DNA of 64,000 nucleotides, taken from Nocardioides sp. T2.26MG-1. GTDB lineage: Bacteria > Actinomycetota > Actinomycetes > Propionibacteriales > Nocardioidaceae. This document shows, in pieces, positions 1 through 8,478 of this stretch. The stretch's first letter is position 1; the number at the start of each line of letters is the position of its first letter. The translations under genes were made by a program, and so were the position numbers. The stretch lies in NCBI RefSeq assembly GCF_950101795.1, contig NZ_CATNLZ010000004.1:1-64000 (forward strand), written 5' to 3'. Below the pieces are notes generated by a model. It was not told where the DNA came from. It was given only the letters and a program-made list of their open reading frames with translations, and did not search any database.

Positions 1-22
1 ATCGGGACCGGCCGGCCATCGC

Positions 23-892
23 TCAGACCGTGACGTACGGCGCGAGCTGCGCGAGGGTGGCGTCGCCGATGCCGTCGACCTCGAGCAGCTCGTCGACCGC
101 GGTGAACCCGCCGTGCTCGTCGCGCCACGTCATGATCGCCTGCGCGGTGACCGGGCCGACCTGCGGCAGCGCCTCGAGCTCGGCCTGGGTGGCGGTGTTG
201 AGGTTGACCAGCGGCCCACCGGGCGCACCCGGGGTCGGCACCGCGGCGGCGACGACCCCGGACGGTGGTGGCTGACCCACCACGATCTGCTCACCGTCGA
301 CGAGGACGCGCGCGAGGTTGAGGCCGGTCAGGTCGGTGCGGGGCCGTGCTCCGCCGGCGGCCTCCAGCGCGTCGACGACGCGGGCGCCGTCGTCGAGCAC
401 CACGATCCCGGGGCGGCGGACCCGGCCGGCGACGTCGACCGTGACGCTCGCCCCGGACGCGGACGCGGACGCGGCGGCGTCGGCAGCGACCGGGGAGGCG
501 TCGGCCAGCGGGCTCTGCGTCGCCAGCGCCGCCGTCGTCGGCTCGAGGGCCGGCGCCTCGAGCCGGTCGGCGTCGCCGCGCACGACCCACCAGCAGGTGA
601 CACCCAGCCCGAGCGCCACGACGAGGGCCACGACCGTCAGCTGGGCGGGGCCGAGCAGCACCCGGCCGCGCAGGGTCGGCGGCACCAGCGCCGCCACGGA
701 CCGTGGCGCGCCCGGCCGGCGGGCCGCGTGCCGGCCCGGGACCGGCACCACCGGTGGCGCCGGCGGTGGCTCCGCCTGGGGAGGTGGAGGCGGCGGGAGC
801 GGCGGGCGGTCACCGGTCAGCTCCGCGCTCAGCAGCGCGAGCCGGCGGGTGACGGCCTCCTGGTGCTCGGGGCTCGGTCGACGATGGGCCAT
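23..892 (-). CDS. comEA: ComEA family DNA-binding protein (SLBB + helix-hairpin-helix)
   Basis: This 289-residue protein starts with a proline-rich cytoplasmic segment (about 31-50), followed by one hydrophobic segment (about 84-105) and an Ala/Ser-rich linker. An SLBB-like domain follows (about 150-205). The C-terminal 60 residues hold two helix-hairpin-helix units, with the motifs LEALPQVGP and LLEVDGIGD. ComEA proteins bind incoming double-stranded DNA at the outer face of the membrane during transformation. The usual partner comEC would lie just beyond the left edge, which I cannot see. TAGCGT at 899-904 ends 6 nt before the ATG, so the mRNA may be leaderless. Whether this organism is competent is unknown. 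Confidence 0.9.
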   Translation of the reverse strand: MAHRRPSPEHQEAVTRRLALLSAELTGDRPPLPPPPPPQAEPPPAPPVVPVPGRHAARRPGAPRSVAALVPPTLRGRVLLGPAQLTVVALVVALGLGVTCWWVVRGDADRLEAPALEPTTAALATQSPLADASPVAADAAASASASGASVTVDVAGRVRRPGIVVLDDGARVVDALEAAGGARPRTDLTGLNLARVLVDGEQIVVGQPPPSGVVAAAVPTPGAPGGPLVNLNTATQAELEALPQVGPVTAQAIMTWRDEHGGFTAVDELLEVDGIGDATLAQLAPYVTV

Positions 893-1016
893 GCGGCGAC
901 GCTAGGCAGCGGCGCGGACCTTCGGGCGGCGCCCGTCGACCCGTTGTGGACGACGGTGCCGCGAGGGTCGCTGTGGACGAACCGTGGGCTCTCCCAGCAG
1001 TGGCCCGACGGTGGGC

Positions 1017-1871
1017 TCAGAGCCGGGGGGCCACGCAGACCGCGATCATGCCCGGGCCGACGTGCGCGCCCAGCACCGCGCCGAGCTCGCCCGACCACAC
1101 CTCGCGCCCCTCCAGGTTGGCCTCGAGGCGGTGCCCGAGCCGCTGGGCGAGGTCGGCGGCCCGGTCGGCGTTCGCGAGGTGCCCCACCCACACGTCGACG
1201 GGGCCCTCCCCCGCCGCCTGCACGGCGAGCTCCTCCAGTCGGGACAGCGCGCGGGCCGACGTACGCACCCGCTCGAGTGACGCCACGACGCCGTCCTCGA
1301 TCTTGAGCAGCGGCTTGACCGACAGGGCGCCCCCGAGCAGCGCCGCGGCATGGCCGATCCGGCCCCCGCGGCGCAGGTACTCCAACGTGTCGACGTAGAA
1401 GAGCGAGGCCGACGCGGCGGCGCGGGCCCGGGCCGCCTCGGCGGCGGCGTCGGCGTCGCCTCCCGCGGCCAGGACGTCCGCGGCGGCGAGCACGGCGAAC
1501 CCGGTCGCCACCCCCACCTGCCGGGTGTCGACCGGCACCACCCGCACCGACGCGTCGCGCGCGGCCAGCTGGGCGGACTCGAACGTGCCGCTCATGTCGC
1601 CCGACAGGTGGACCGACACGATCTCGGTCGCCCCGTCGCGGGCCGCCTGCTCGTAGACCTCGAGCAGCGCGGCCGGGCCGGGACGCGACGTGCTGACCGG
1701 CTTCCACTCCTTGAGCGCGGCGGCGACCAGGTCGGGGGTGGCACCGTCGGCGCCCTCGTCGTACACGGTCGCGCCGATCACCACCTGGAGCGGCACGACC
1801 ACGACCCCGTGCTCGGCCGCCACCTCCGGTGGGAGGCTGGCGGTCGAGTCGGTGACGATGACGACCGGCAT
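1017..1871 (-). CDS. degV: DegV family fatty-acid-binding protein
   Basis: The 284-residue product begins MPVVIVTDSTASLPPE, the diagnostic DegV N-terminus. Further in are the family's PLQVVIG strand and the STSRPGPA segment, which lines the lipid pocket in known structures. DegV proteins bind long-chain fatty acids and, in Gram-positive bacteria, can deliver them to fatty-acid kinase; the role here is inferred. The frame stays open upstream into leuS, but those residues are Arg/Gly-rich shadow. I chose the ATG at 1871 because the family motif starts there and TACCCT (1879-1884) lies 7 nt upstream, as in leaderless genes. It follows leuS on the same strand across a 65-bp gap carrying a dyad. 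Confidence 0.9.
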   Translation of the reverse strand: MPVVIVTDSTASLPPEVAAEHGVVVVPLQVVIGATVYDEGADGATPDLVAAALKEWKPVSTSRPGPAALLEVYEQAARDGATEIVSVHLSGDMSGTFESAQLAARDASVRVVPVDTRQVGVATGFAVLAAADVLAAGGDADAAAEAARARAAASASLFYVDTLEYLRRGGRIGHAAALLGGALSVKPLLKIEDGVVASLERVRTSARALSRLEELAVQAAGEGPVDVWVGHLANADRAADLAQRLGHRLEANLEGREVWSGELGAVLGAHVGPGMIAVCVAPRL

Positions 1872-1885
1872 GTGGGCGAGGGTAG

Positions 1886-1929
1886 TGGTCTCGACGACCT
1901 CGACCACCGAGCGGTCACCGCTCGACCAC
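1886..1929. repeat. REP-like palindrome between leuS and degV
   Basis: The gap contains a GTCTCGACGACCTCGACCACC segment followed by a perfect dyad CGAGCGGT-C-ACCGCTCG. The first part closely matches, in opposite orientation, a copy at 50980-51003 after glgB, so it appears to be a dispersed repetitive extragenic element. It could also act as a weak terminator for leuS, but there is no T tract. Confidence 0.5.
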
Positions 1930-1936
1930 CTGGCGG

Positions 1937-4450
1937 TCACACGACGACGTTGACCAGCTTGGGTGCCCGGACGATCACCTTGCGCACCGGGCGCCCGTCG
2001 ATCGCCCGGACCACCGCGGGGTCGGCCAACGCCTGCTGCTCCAGGTTGGCATCGCTGATGTCCGGCGCCACGTCCAGGCGCGCACGCACCTTGCCCTGGA
2101 TCTGCACGACGGCGGTCACCGACTCCTCGACCAGCAGCGCGGGGTCGACCTCCGGCCAGCCGGCCCGGGCCACGGTGGGCTCGTGGCCCAGCCGCTCCCA
2201 CATCTCCTCGGCGACGTACGGCGCGACCAGCGACAGCAGGACCGCCACGGCCTCGGTGGCCTCACGCACCGCAGGGTCGTCCGGACCGGCGCCGCTGTCG
2301 ATCGCCTTGCGGGTCGCGTTGACCAGCTCCATCACCCGGGCGACCATCACGTTGAACCGGTAGGACTCGATCATCTCGGCCGCGTCGTGGACCGTCCGGG
2401 CGGTGACCCGGCGCAGGGCGATGTCGCCGTCGGCCGGCGCGGCGCCGACCGGCGAGGTGACGTCGCCCGACAGCCGCCACGCGCGCTGCAGGAACCGCAG
2501 CGACCCGGCCGGCGACATGTCGGCCCAGTCGATGTCGTCCTCCGGTGGGCCGGCGAAGACCAGGGTCAGGCGAACGGCGTCCACTCCGAACTCCGCAAGT
2601 TGGTCCCCCAGACTGACGCCGTTGCCCAGCGACTTGCTCATCTTCCTGCCCTGGTTGATGACGATGCCCTGGTTCAGCTGGGACGCGAACGGCTCGTCGA
2701 CCTCCAGCATCCCCATGTCGCGCAGCACCTTGGTGAAGAAGCGCGCGTACAGCAGGTGCAGCACCGCGTGCTCGACGCCGCCCACGTAGATGTCGGCGGG
2801 CATCCACTTCTTGGCCAGCTCGGGGTCGAACGGACCGTCCTCGTAGCGCGGCGAGCAGAAGCGCAGGAAGTACCAAGACGAGTCGACGAACGTGTCCATC
2901 GTGTCGCTGTCCCGCTTGGCGGGCCCGCCGCACGTCGGGCAGGCGACGTCGACCCAGTCGGAGGCCGCGGCCAGCGGTGAGACGCCCTTGGGCTTCAGAT
3001 CGGCGCCCCGCAGCTCCGGCAGCTCCAGCGGCAGCTGGTCATACGGAACGGCGACCTCGCCACAGGCGTCGCAGTGGATGATCGGGATCGGCACGCCCCA
3101 GTAGCGCTGGCGGCTCAGCAGCCAGTCGCGCAGACGGAAGTTGACCGCACCCTCGCCTGAGCCCTGCTGCTCCAGGAAGGCGATGGTCGCGCGCTTCGCC
3201 TCGTCGACCGCCAGCCCGTTGATGTCCAGCGGCGAGTCGACGCCGGGGGCGGGCGAGTTGATCGCCGGTCCTTCGCCGTGGAACGCCTCGCCCTCGAACC
3301 CGTCGGGCGTCTGAGTGGTGCGGACGATCGGCAGTCCCATCTCGGTGGCGAACTCCCAGTCGCGCTGGTCGCCACCGGGGACGCCCATGACGGCGCCGGT
3401 GCCATAGTCGGCCAGCACGTAGTCGGTCGCCCACACCGGGATCTGCGCGCCCGTCACCGGGTTGGTGGCGGTGACTCCCAGGTCGACGCCCGTCTTCGGC
3501 CGGTCTGTCGCCAGCCGCTCGATCTCGGTCTCCTTGCGGATCTCCTCGCGGTAGGCCTCGAACGCCGCCCGCTGACCGTCGGTGACCAGGTCGTCGGCCA
3601 GTGCCGAGTCGACCGCGACGACCATGAACGTGGTCCCGAAGATCGTGTCCGGCCGCGTCGTGTAGACGGTGATCGGATCCGCGCGCCCCTCGACTGCGAA
3701 GTCGACGTGGGCGCCCTCGGAGCGGCCGATCCAGTTGCGCTGCGCGGTGACGACGCGGGCCGGCCAGGTCGGCTCCAGGTCGTCCAGGCAGTCCAGCAGC
3801 TCCTGGGCGTAGTCGGTGATCTTGAAGTACCACTGGGTCAGCTCGCGCTTGGTGACCTCGGCGCCGCAGCGCTCGCAGCGACCGTCGACGACCTGCTCGT
3901 TGGCCAGCACCGTCTGGTCGTTGGGGCACCAGTTGACCGGCGAGGACTTGCGGTAGGCCAGCCCGCGCTCGCGGAACTTCAGGAACAGCCACTGGGTCCA
4001 GCGGTAGTACTCGGGGTCGGAGGTGTGCAGGCGGCGCGACCAGTCGAAGGAGATGCCGTACCGCTTGAACGACTCGTACTGCGTCTCGATGTTGGCGTAG
4101 GTGTACGTCGCGGGGTGCTCGTCGTTCTTGATCGCGGCGTTCTCCGCGGGCAGGCCGAAGGAGTCCCAGCCCATCGGGTTCATGACCTCGTAGCCGCGCT
4201 GCCACCAGTACCGCGCGATCACGTCGTGCAGCGCGGTGACCTCGGCGTGACCCATGTGCAGGTCGCCGCTCGGGTAGGGGAACATCGTGAGCGCGTACTT
4301 CTTCTCCCGCGGGGAGTCGTCGTCCGCACGGAACGGGTCCAGCCGCTCCCACACCGGCAGCCACTTGTCCTGGACCGCGCGGACGTCGTACGCCGCGGCC
4401 TCGGCCTGCTGCGGGGACTCGGGGGCCTGCTGGGTGTCCTGCTCGCTCAT
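1937..4450 (-). CDS. leuS: Leucyl-tRNA synthetase
   Basis: The 837-residue class I synthetase charges tRNA-Leu in the cytoplasm. The HIGH-type signature is SGDLHMGH near residue 60 and the KMSKS loop appears as GRKMSKSLG. The CP1 editing domain is recognised by [12 protein letters not shown], and paired cysteines (NWCPND, CERCG, CDACG, CPTCGG) suggest zinc knuckles. The frame extends 15 codons further upstream, into the attenuator region. I prefer the ATG at 4450 (MSEQDTQQ), which follows a GAGAGA ribosome-binding stretch. Upstream lie a Leu-rich leader peptide and an intrinsic terminator, so expression probably responds to leucyl-tRNA charging. Confidence 0.97.
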   Translation of the reverse strand: MSEQDTQQAPESPQQAEAAAYDVRAVQDKWLPVWERLDPFRADDDSPREKKYALTMFPYPSGDLHMGHAEVTALHDVIARYWWQRGYEVMNPMGWDSFGLPAENAAIKNDEHPATYTYANIETQYESFKRYGISFDWSRRLHTSDPEYYRWTQWLFLKFRERGLAYRKSSPVNWCPNDQTVLANEQVVDGRCERCGAEVTKRELTQWYFKITDYAQELLDCLDDLEPTWPARVVTAQRNWIGRSEGAHVDFAVEGRADPITVYTTRPDTIFGTTFMVVAVDSALADDLVTDGQRAAFEAYREEIRKETEIERLATDRPKTGVDLGVTATNPVTGAQIPVWATDYVLADYGTGAVMGVPGGDQRDWEFATEMGLPIVRTTQTPDGFEGEAFHGEGPAINSPAPGVDSPLDINGLAVDEAKRATIAFLEQQGSGEGAVNFRLRDWLLSRQRYWGVPIPIIHCDACGEVAVPYDQLPLELPELRGADLKPKGVSPLAAASDWVDVACPTCGGPAKRDSDTMDTFVDSSWYFLRFCSPRYEDGPFDPELAKKWMPADIYVGGVEHAVLHLLYARFFTKVLRDMGMLEVDEPFASQLNQGIVINQGRKMSKSLGNGVSLGDQLAEFGVDAVRLTLVFAGPPEDDIDWADMSPAGSLRFLQRAWRLSGDVTSPVGAAPADGDIALRRVTARTVHDAAEMIESYRFNVMVARVMELVNATRKAIDSGAGPDDPAVREATEAVAVLLSLVAPYVAEEMWERLGHEPTVARAGWPEVDPALLVEESVTAVVQIQGKVRARLDVAPDISDANLEQQALADPAVVRAIDGRPVRKVIVRAPKLVNVVV

Positions 4451-4493
4451 CTCGTCTCTCTCACGATGGGTGTCGGGGGTCTGCTCCGGGCAC

Positions 4494-4519
4494 AAAAAAG
4501 CCCCTCGGGCACGAGGGGC
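4494..4519 (-). terminator. Intrinsic terminator in the leuS leader (attenuator)
   Basis: Read on the minus strand, this is an 8-bp perfect stem GCCCCUCG/CGAGGGGC with a UGCC loop, followed immediately by six U residues. It lies 43 nt upstream of the leuS ATG and downstream of the leader peptide, so it would stop transcription before leuS. Intrinsic terminators this clean, with a full U tract, are uncommon elsewhere in this window. That supports a regulatory role. Confidence 0.85.
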
Positions 4520-4551
4520 AGCCGCGTCGGGATGGTGCGCTCGACGCGGCT
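4520..4551 (-). promoter_or_regulatory. Pause/protector hairpin of the leuS attenuator
   Basis: On the minus strand a perfect 10-bp stem AGCCGCGUCG/CGACGCGGCU encloses a 12-nt loop. Its 5' arm overlaps the stop codon of the leader peptide and its 3' arm abuts the terminator stem with no spacer. A ribosome stalled on the Leu codons would cover the 5' arm. I could not find a convincing antiterminator pairing between the 3' arm and the terminator, so the exact switching mechanism is open. Confidence 0.65.
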
Positions 4552-4576
4552 AGGTAAGGAGCAGGGTCCTCCACAT
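4550..4576 (-). CDS. leuS leader peptide MWRTLLLT
   Basis: This is a 9-codon reading frame, ATG TGG AGG ACC CTG CTC CTT ACC TAG, with three consecutive but different leucine codons just before the stop. It lies directly in front of a hairpin and an intrinsic terminator that precede leucyl-tRNA synthetase. That is the classic layout of translation-coupled attenuation: ribosomes would stall here when charged tRNA-Leu is scarce. TATCCT at 4583-4588 places a likely transcription start at or next to the A of the ATG, so the leader peptide may be translated from a leaderless RNA. Confidence 0.75.
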   Translation of the reverse strand: MWRTLLLT

Positions 4577-4582
4577 GCAGGC

Positions 4583-4588
4583 AGGATA
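4583..4588 (-). promoter_or_regulatory. -10 element for the leuS leader transcript
   Basis: TATCCT on the minus strand fits the actinobacterial -10 consensus TANNNT and ends 6 nt before the leader-peptide ATG. I see no clear -35 element. The hexamer directly follows the terminator stem of the preceding gene. Confidence 0.5.
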
Positions 4589-4634
4589 CCCCTCCCCGGC
4601 CGGCTGGCCACAGCGGTCGGCGGACGGGGAGGGG
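4589..4634 (-). terminator. Hairpin terminating the 4641-5186 gene
   Basis: A 10-bp perfect stem (CCCCTCCCCG/CGGGGAGGGG, arms 4589-4598 and 4625-4634) starts 6 bp after the stop codon of the upstream gene. It has a 26-nt loop that can itself pair through GGCC segments. No T tract follows, which is typical of high-GC actinobacterial terminators. It separates that gene from the leuS leader promoter. Confidence 0.5.
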
Positions 4635-4640
4635 CTCGCG

Positions 4641-5186
4641 TCACTCGTTGACGAGCACCGGCACGCCCACGGCCGCCGAGGCGACCCGCCCGGCGTACCG
4701 GCTCGGGGCGACCACGCGGAAGCTCTCGAGCTCGGAGGGGGTCCCCTCGTGCTCGGCGTGCGCGGCGGCCTCGTCGAGGTGGTACGTCGCGCGGCCGGTG
4801 CCCAGGAGCTCGCCGCGCGCGTCGTAGAAGCCCGCGAGCACCTGGAGCTCCAGGACATCGCTCACGTCGCTGGTCACGTGCAGGCGGCCGCTGACCGCGC
4901 CGTTCTGGAGCTGCAGCCGGCCGAGGGTGAAGCGGTCGTCGAACGGCCCGGGGACGACGCCGACGGTGCCGGGGCGAGGTGCGGCCTCGGCGAGGCCGGG
5001 CAGCCGGGGCTCCCCGGTCGCGGGAGCCAGCCCGGGCAGGTCGGTGCGGGCCACCGTGGCGGGGTCGGGAAGTGCTGCGGCAGCGGCCGGATCGTCGGAC
5101 CGGGACCAGCCGACGGCCAGCCAGGTGACGGCCACCGCCGCGGCGAGGACCGCTCCGACGAGGGTGACCCGGATCTTGGTGGTCAT
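4641..5186 (-). CDS. Membrane-anchored or secreted protein of unknown function
   Basis: I do not recognise a family for this 181-residue protein. It has a short basic start, one hydrophobic helix (about 6-28) and an Ala/Pro-rich linker (about 30-75). A C-terminal region of about 100 residues (LQLQNGAVSGRLHVT to VPVLVNE) reads as alternating beta strands and resembles extracellular FxLYD-type beta-sandwiches. The start has a good AGGAG site 7 nt upstream. It lies downstream of the alkaline phosphatase on the same strand but behind a strong hairpin, so co-transcription is limited. It probably sits outside the membrane; its function is unknown. Confidence 0.75.
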   Translation of the reverse strand: MTTKIRVTLVGAVLAAAVAVTWLAVGWSRSDDPAAAAALPDPATVARTDLPGLAPATGEPRLPGLAEAAPRPGTVGVVPGPFDDRFTLGRLQLQNGAVSGRLHVTSDVSDVLELQVLAGFYDARGELLGTGRATYHLDEAAAHAEHEGTPSELESFRVVAPSRYAGRVASAAVGVPVLVNE

Positions 5187-5207
5187 GGAGTTGCTCCTGA
5201 TCGGTGG

Positions 5208-5241
5208 GCACGGGCGGGGGCCGGTCGGCCCCCGCCCGTGC
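5208..5241 (-). terminator. Strong hairpin after the alkaline phosphatase gene
   Basis: A perfect 16-bp GC-rich stem (5208-5223 with 5226-5241) and a 2-nt centre lie 24 bp past the phosphatase stop and just before the ribosome-binding site of the next gene. There is no U tract, but its stability argues for a terminator or mRNA 3'-end stabiliser. Confidence 0.7.
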
Positions 5242-5265
5242 TGGAGTGCACTGGACGCCTGGACC

Positions 5266-6762
5266 TCAGGAGGTCAGGTGGAGTGCGCGCCCGACGATGC
5301 CGAACAGGTCGGTGTTGTCGATGCTGTCCGCGAGCCGGCTCGAGCCCGGGCCGTACGCGAAGACCGGCACGTCGGCGCCGGTGTGGTTGCCCGACAGGTA
5401 GCTGAGCCAGAGGCTCGCGTCGGGCGACCCGTCGGTGACGCTCGCCGGGTCGTCGGGCGTCCGGAACGTCGCGGGAGCGAAGTTCTTCGGGTCGGCGCTG
5501 CCGGCACCGTTGATGATCCCGCTCGACCGGACCGGGTCCTTGGCGCCGGAGCCGCGGGTCGGGGTGGAGTTGTTCGCGGTATTGCCGCTGTCCACGTTGC
5601 CCGGCGGGGTGGCCGCCTCGGCATTGGTGTAGGAGCCCTGCTCGATGATGTTGAAGCCGGCGCACTCGTGGTCGGCGGTCACGATCACGAGCGTGTGGCC
5701 GTCCTTCTTCGCGAAGTCCCGGGCGACCCGGACCGCCTCGTCGAACGCCTTCATCTCCTCGAGCGTCTGGGCGGCGTCGTTGGCGTGCGAGCGCTTGTCG
5801 ATGAGCGCGCCCTCCACCTGGAGGTAGAAGCCCTTCTTGTTGCCCGTGGACAGCAGCTGGATGGCCTTCTTGGTCATCTCGGCGACCGAGGGCTCCTGCG
5901 CCTGCACCGAGGCGGCGTTCTCCCGCTTGTACTTCTCGATCGTGAGGTTGCCCTTGTTGAAGAGCCCGAAGACCTTCCTCCCGCTCGCCGCGGCCAGGTC
6001 GCTCCGGGTCGCCACGGCCTGCGAGGCCGGGGACCCGAGGACCGCGTAGCCCTGCTTCTTCAGCGCGGCCTCGTCGGCCGCGTCGAAGCGGGACAGGCCG
6101 CCGCCGAGGATGACGTCGGCGGTCCCGTTGCGGGCAATCTGGTCGGCGATCGGCGTGACCCGCACGTCGGTCGTCGGCAGCGCCGAGCCGGTGATCTCGG
6201 TGTTCTGGCAGGCCGCCTCGGAGTACGTCGGGCCCTGGCAGCCGCGCAGCAGCGCGTGGCTCATCTGGCCCGCCGGGGTGGCGTCGGTGATCTCGGCGGT
6301 GGACACGTTGCCGGTCCGCAGGCCCGCCTTCTTGGCGTACTCCATGATCGTCGGCACGACCTTGCCCTTGGCGTCGACGCCCAGGGCCGCGTTGTAGGTC
6401 TTGACGCCCGAGGACCAGGCGGTCGCGGCGGAGGCCGAGTCCGTGACGTAGTTGGGCGCGAAGTCGGCCGCGCCGGGCTGCCCGGAACCGGGCTGCACCG
6501 CGTAGGTGCTGACCTGGCCCACGGCGGGCAGCGACTCCATGACGAGCTCGCCGTCCGCGCCGTAGTACCGCTCGCGCGCCGCGGTCACGTGCGTGCGGCC
6601 CATGCCGTCGCCGAGGAGGTAGATGACGTTCTTGATGTCGTTCTTGCCGGGCTTGGCCTCGTCACGGGCGTCCGTCGCGCTGGCGACGCCCAGGCTGCCG
6701 AGCACGGTCGAGGCGACCGCGAGGGCGAGCAGGGCCGTGGTGCTGGGTGCGGGTCTCCGCAT
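5266..6762 (-). CDS. phoA: Secreted alkaline phosphatase (PhoA superfamily)
   Basis: This 498-residue phosphomonoesterase has a signal peptide (about 1-29, ending GVASA). The metal site is IYLLGDGMG (about 47-55), the nucleophile motif is TDSASAATAW with Ser109, and later ligand segments include VEGALIDKRSHAND and VTADHECAGF. These match the E. coli alkaline phosphatase fold, which uses two Zn and one Mg to release phosphate outside the cell. The frame remains open for over 500 codons upstream, but that is antisense to the monooxygenase. The ATG at 6762 begins the signal peptide and has GGAAGG a little upstream. The gene is divergent from the 6907 monooxygenase. Confidence 0.92.
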   Translation of the reverse strand: MRRPAPSTTALLALAVASTVLGSLGVASATDARDEAKPGKNDIKNVIYLLGDGMGRTHVTAARERYYGADGELVMESLPAVGQVSTYAVQPGSGQPGAADFAPNYVTDSASAATAWSSGVKTYNAALGVDAKGKVVPTIMEYAKKAGLRTGNVSTAEITDATPAGQMSHALLRGCQGPTYSEAACQNTEITGSALPTTDVRVTPIADQIARNGTADVILGGGLSRFDAADEAALKKQGYAVLGSPASQAVATRSDLAAASGRKVFGLFNKGNLTIEKYKRENAASVQAQEPSVAEMTKKAIQLLSTGNKKGFYLQVEGALIDKRSHANDAAQTLEEMKAFDEAVRVARDFAKKDGHTLVIVTADHECAGFNIIEQGSYTNAEAATPPGNVDSGNTANNSTPTRGSGAKDPVRSSGIINGAGSADPKNFAPATFRTPDDPASVTDGSPDASLWLSYLSGNHTGADVPVFAYGPGSSRLADSIDNTDLFGIVGRALHLTS

Positions 6763-6870
6763 CAGAGAATCCGTCCTTCCGGTGATGGGCGCCGAGTGCG
6801 CCCACGCGGAGGCTAGGGACGCCACGCCAATGCCGGCGGCCTCCTCCGTGTCCTGCCGTGGACGCAGGGG

Positions 6871-6899
6871 TGAACAAACGGTCGGCAGCCCTCTAGGGT
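6871..6899 (+). promoter_or_regulatory. Promoter of the 6907 monooxygenase gene
   Basis: TGAACA (6871-6876) and TAGGGT (6894-6899) are separated by 17 bp and match -35 and TANNNT -10 elements. The -10 ends 7 nt before the GTG at 6907, which predicts a leaderless mRNA and supports that start over the GTG at 6898. Confidence 0.55.
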
Positions 6900-6906
6900 G
6901 TGCGCC

Positions 6907-8376
6907 GTGAGCGGACCGCGGGTCGTCGTCATCGGAGCAGGGTTCGGCGGGCTGGGCGTCGCCCACACCCTCAGGCAGGTGGGCGTCACGGACGTGACGG
7001 TCCTGGAGCGGGCCGACGACGTCGGCGGGGTCTGGCGCGACAACACCTACCCGGGCGCGGCGTGCGACGTACCCTCCCCGCTCTACTCCTGGTCGTGGGC
7101 CACCAACCCCGACTGGGGCCGCCGCTACTCCCCGCAGCCCGAGATCCTCGACTACATCCGGCGCACCGCGGCCGACGACGGCCTGCGCGACCTCGTCCGC
7201 ACCGGCGTGGAGGTCTCGGCGATCGAGTACGACGACGCGACATCGACGTGGCAGGTCACCACCGACACCGGGACACTGACGGCCGACCTGGTCATCCCGG
7301 CGGTGGGCCAGCTGTCCAAGCCGGTCATCCCCTCGATCCCCGGCGCCTCCACGTTCACGGGCCCGGCGTTCCACTCCGCCCAGTGGCGCCACGACGTCGA
7401 CCTGACCGGCAAGCGGGTCGCCGTGGTCGGCACCGGCGCGAGCGCGATCCAGTTCGTGCCCGGCATCGTGGACCGGGTCGGCTCGATCACGGTGTTCCAG
7501 CGGTCCGCGCCGTACGTCGTCCCCAAGCCCGACCAGGCCTACAGCCCGCGGCACCACCGGCTGTTCCACCGGCTGCCGGCGATCCCGGCCGGCGAGCGCC
7601 GCTTCGTCTACTGGCTCACCGAGCGCCTCAACGGCGCGCTGGCCGGCGAGTCGCCGATCACCCGGCCGATGATCGCCGCCCTGCGCGCCGCGTGGCGGCT
7701 GCAGCTGCGGCGCCAGATCCACGACCCCGAGCTGCGCCGCAAGCTGGTGCCCGACTACCCGATCGGCTGCAAGCGGCTGCTGTTCTCCAACGACTGGTAC
7801 CCCGCCCTCGACCGCGACCACGTCGAGGTGGTCACCGACCGGATCACCGGCATCGAGCCGGCGGGCGTCCGCACCGCCGACGGCGAGCTGCACGAGGTCG
7901 ACGTGCTGATCTGGGGCACCGGGTTCGCCGCGACCGAGTTCCTCGCGGGCATCGACGTCCGCGGCGCGGGCGGCGTCTCGCTCAAGGAGGTGTGGGCCGA
8001 CGGCGCCCGGGCCCACCTGGGCCTGACCGTGCCCGGGTTCCCCAACCTGTTCTGCGTCTACGGCCCCAACACCAACCTGGGCGGCAGCTCCATCATCGGG
8101 ATGATGGAGGCTCAGGCGGGCTGGATCGCCCAGGTCGCGCGCCGGGTCGCCGACGGCGCCGCGCACCGGGTCGCCGTCCGCCGCGACGTCTGGGAGGCCT
8201 ACGACCGGGAGATGCAGGGCCGCCTCGGCGAGAGCGTGTGGGCGGCGTGCGACAGCTGGTACGTCGACGGCACCCGGATCACCACCAACTGGCCGGGCCT
8301 GGTCACCGAGTACAAGCGCCGGACCGCCACCGTGGACTGGAGCGAGCTCGAAGAAGTGGGCGCGACGACGCAATAG
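6907..8376 (+). CDS. Flavin-containing / Baeyer-Villiger-type monooxygenase
   Basis: This 489-residue flavoprotein has an N-terminal FAD Rossmann motif (VIGAGFGGLG, residues 8-17) and a second, NADPH-binding motif (VVGTGASA, about 173-180). Between them, FTGPAFHSAQWRHD (150-163) fits the Baeyer-Villiger fingerprint FxGxxxHxxxW. Such enzymes insert oxygen next to ketones to give esters or lactones, using NADPH and O2. The length is usual for single-domain type I enzymes. The substrate cannot be predicted, and N- or S-oxygenation is an alternative. It stands alone, divergent from phoA; the GTG start is supported by a promoter 7 nt upstream. Confidence 0.88.
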   Translation: MSGPRVVVIGAGFGGLGVAHTLRQVGVTDVTVLERADDVGGVWRDNTYPGAACDVPSPLYSWSWATNPDWGRRYSPQPEILDYIRRTAADDGLRDLVRTGVEVSAIEYDDATSTWQVTTDTGTLTADLVIPAVGQLSKPVIPSIPGASTFTGPAFHSAQWRHDVDLTGKRVAVVGTGASAIQFVPGIVDRVGSITVFQRSAPYVVPKPDQAYSPRHHRLFHRLPAIPAGERRFVYWLTERLNGALAGESPITRPMIAALRAAWRLQLRRQIHDPELRRKLVPDYPIGCKRLLFSNDWYPALDRDHVEVVTDRITGIEPAGVRTADGELHEVDVLIWGTGFAATEFLAGIDVRGAGGVSLKEVWADGARAHLGLTVPGFPNLFCVYGPNTNLGGSSIIGMMEAQAGWIAQVARRVADGAAHRVAVRRDVWEAYDREMQGRLGESVWAACDSWYVDGTRITTNWPGLVTEYKRRTATVDWSELEEVGATTQ

Positions 8377-8478
8377 TCACCTCGGGCGGTTCTCCGCGCT
8401 GATCCGGGTCATGCGGGACCCCCGGGGTCTGTCTTTTGCTGGCGTTCACCCATCCCCTCCAGAACGGTGGACCAGCTC

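Noticed and set aside
1871..2201. A longer DegV starting inside leuS
   Set aside because: The added residues are Arg/Gly-rich antisense-type sequence and precede the conserved DegV N-terminus.
4500..4580. A complete classic antiterminator (2:3 pairing) for the leuS leader
   Set aside because: I found no convincing complementarity between the 3' arm of the first hairpin and the terminator's 5' arm.
4927..6816. A 629-residue plus-strand frame across phoA
   Set aside because: It is the GC-rich shadow of the phosphatase frame, with no recognisable domain.
6869..6876. A PHO-box-like GTTCACC upstream of phoA on the minus strand
   Set aside because: Only one half-site is recognisable; the expected second copy 11 bp away is degenerate, so I do not call it.
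6763..8373. A 1035-residue frame reading through phoA and antisense to the monooxygenase
   Set aside because: The upstream part has shadow composition; the signal peptide and ATG at 6762 mark the true start, and the plus-strand gene has clear FAD motifs.
8417..8438. A terminator GACCCCCGGGGTC followed by TGTCTTTT after the monooxygenase
   Set aside because: The perfect dyad leaves too small a loop, giving a weak hairpin; not reported as a feature.
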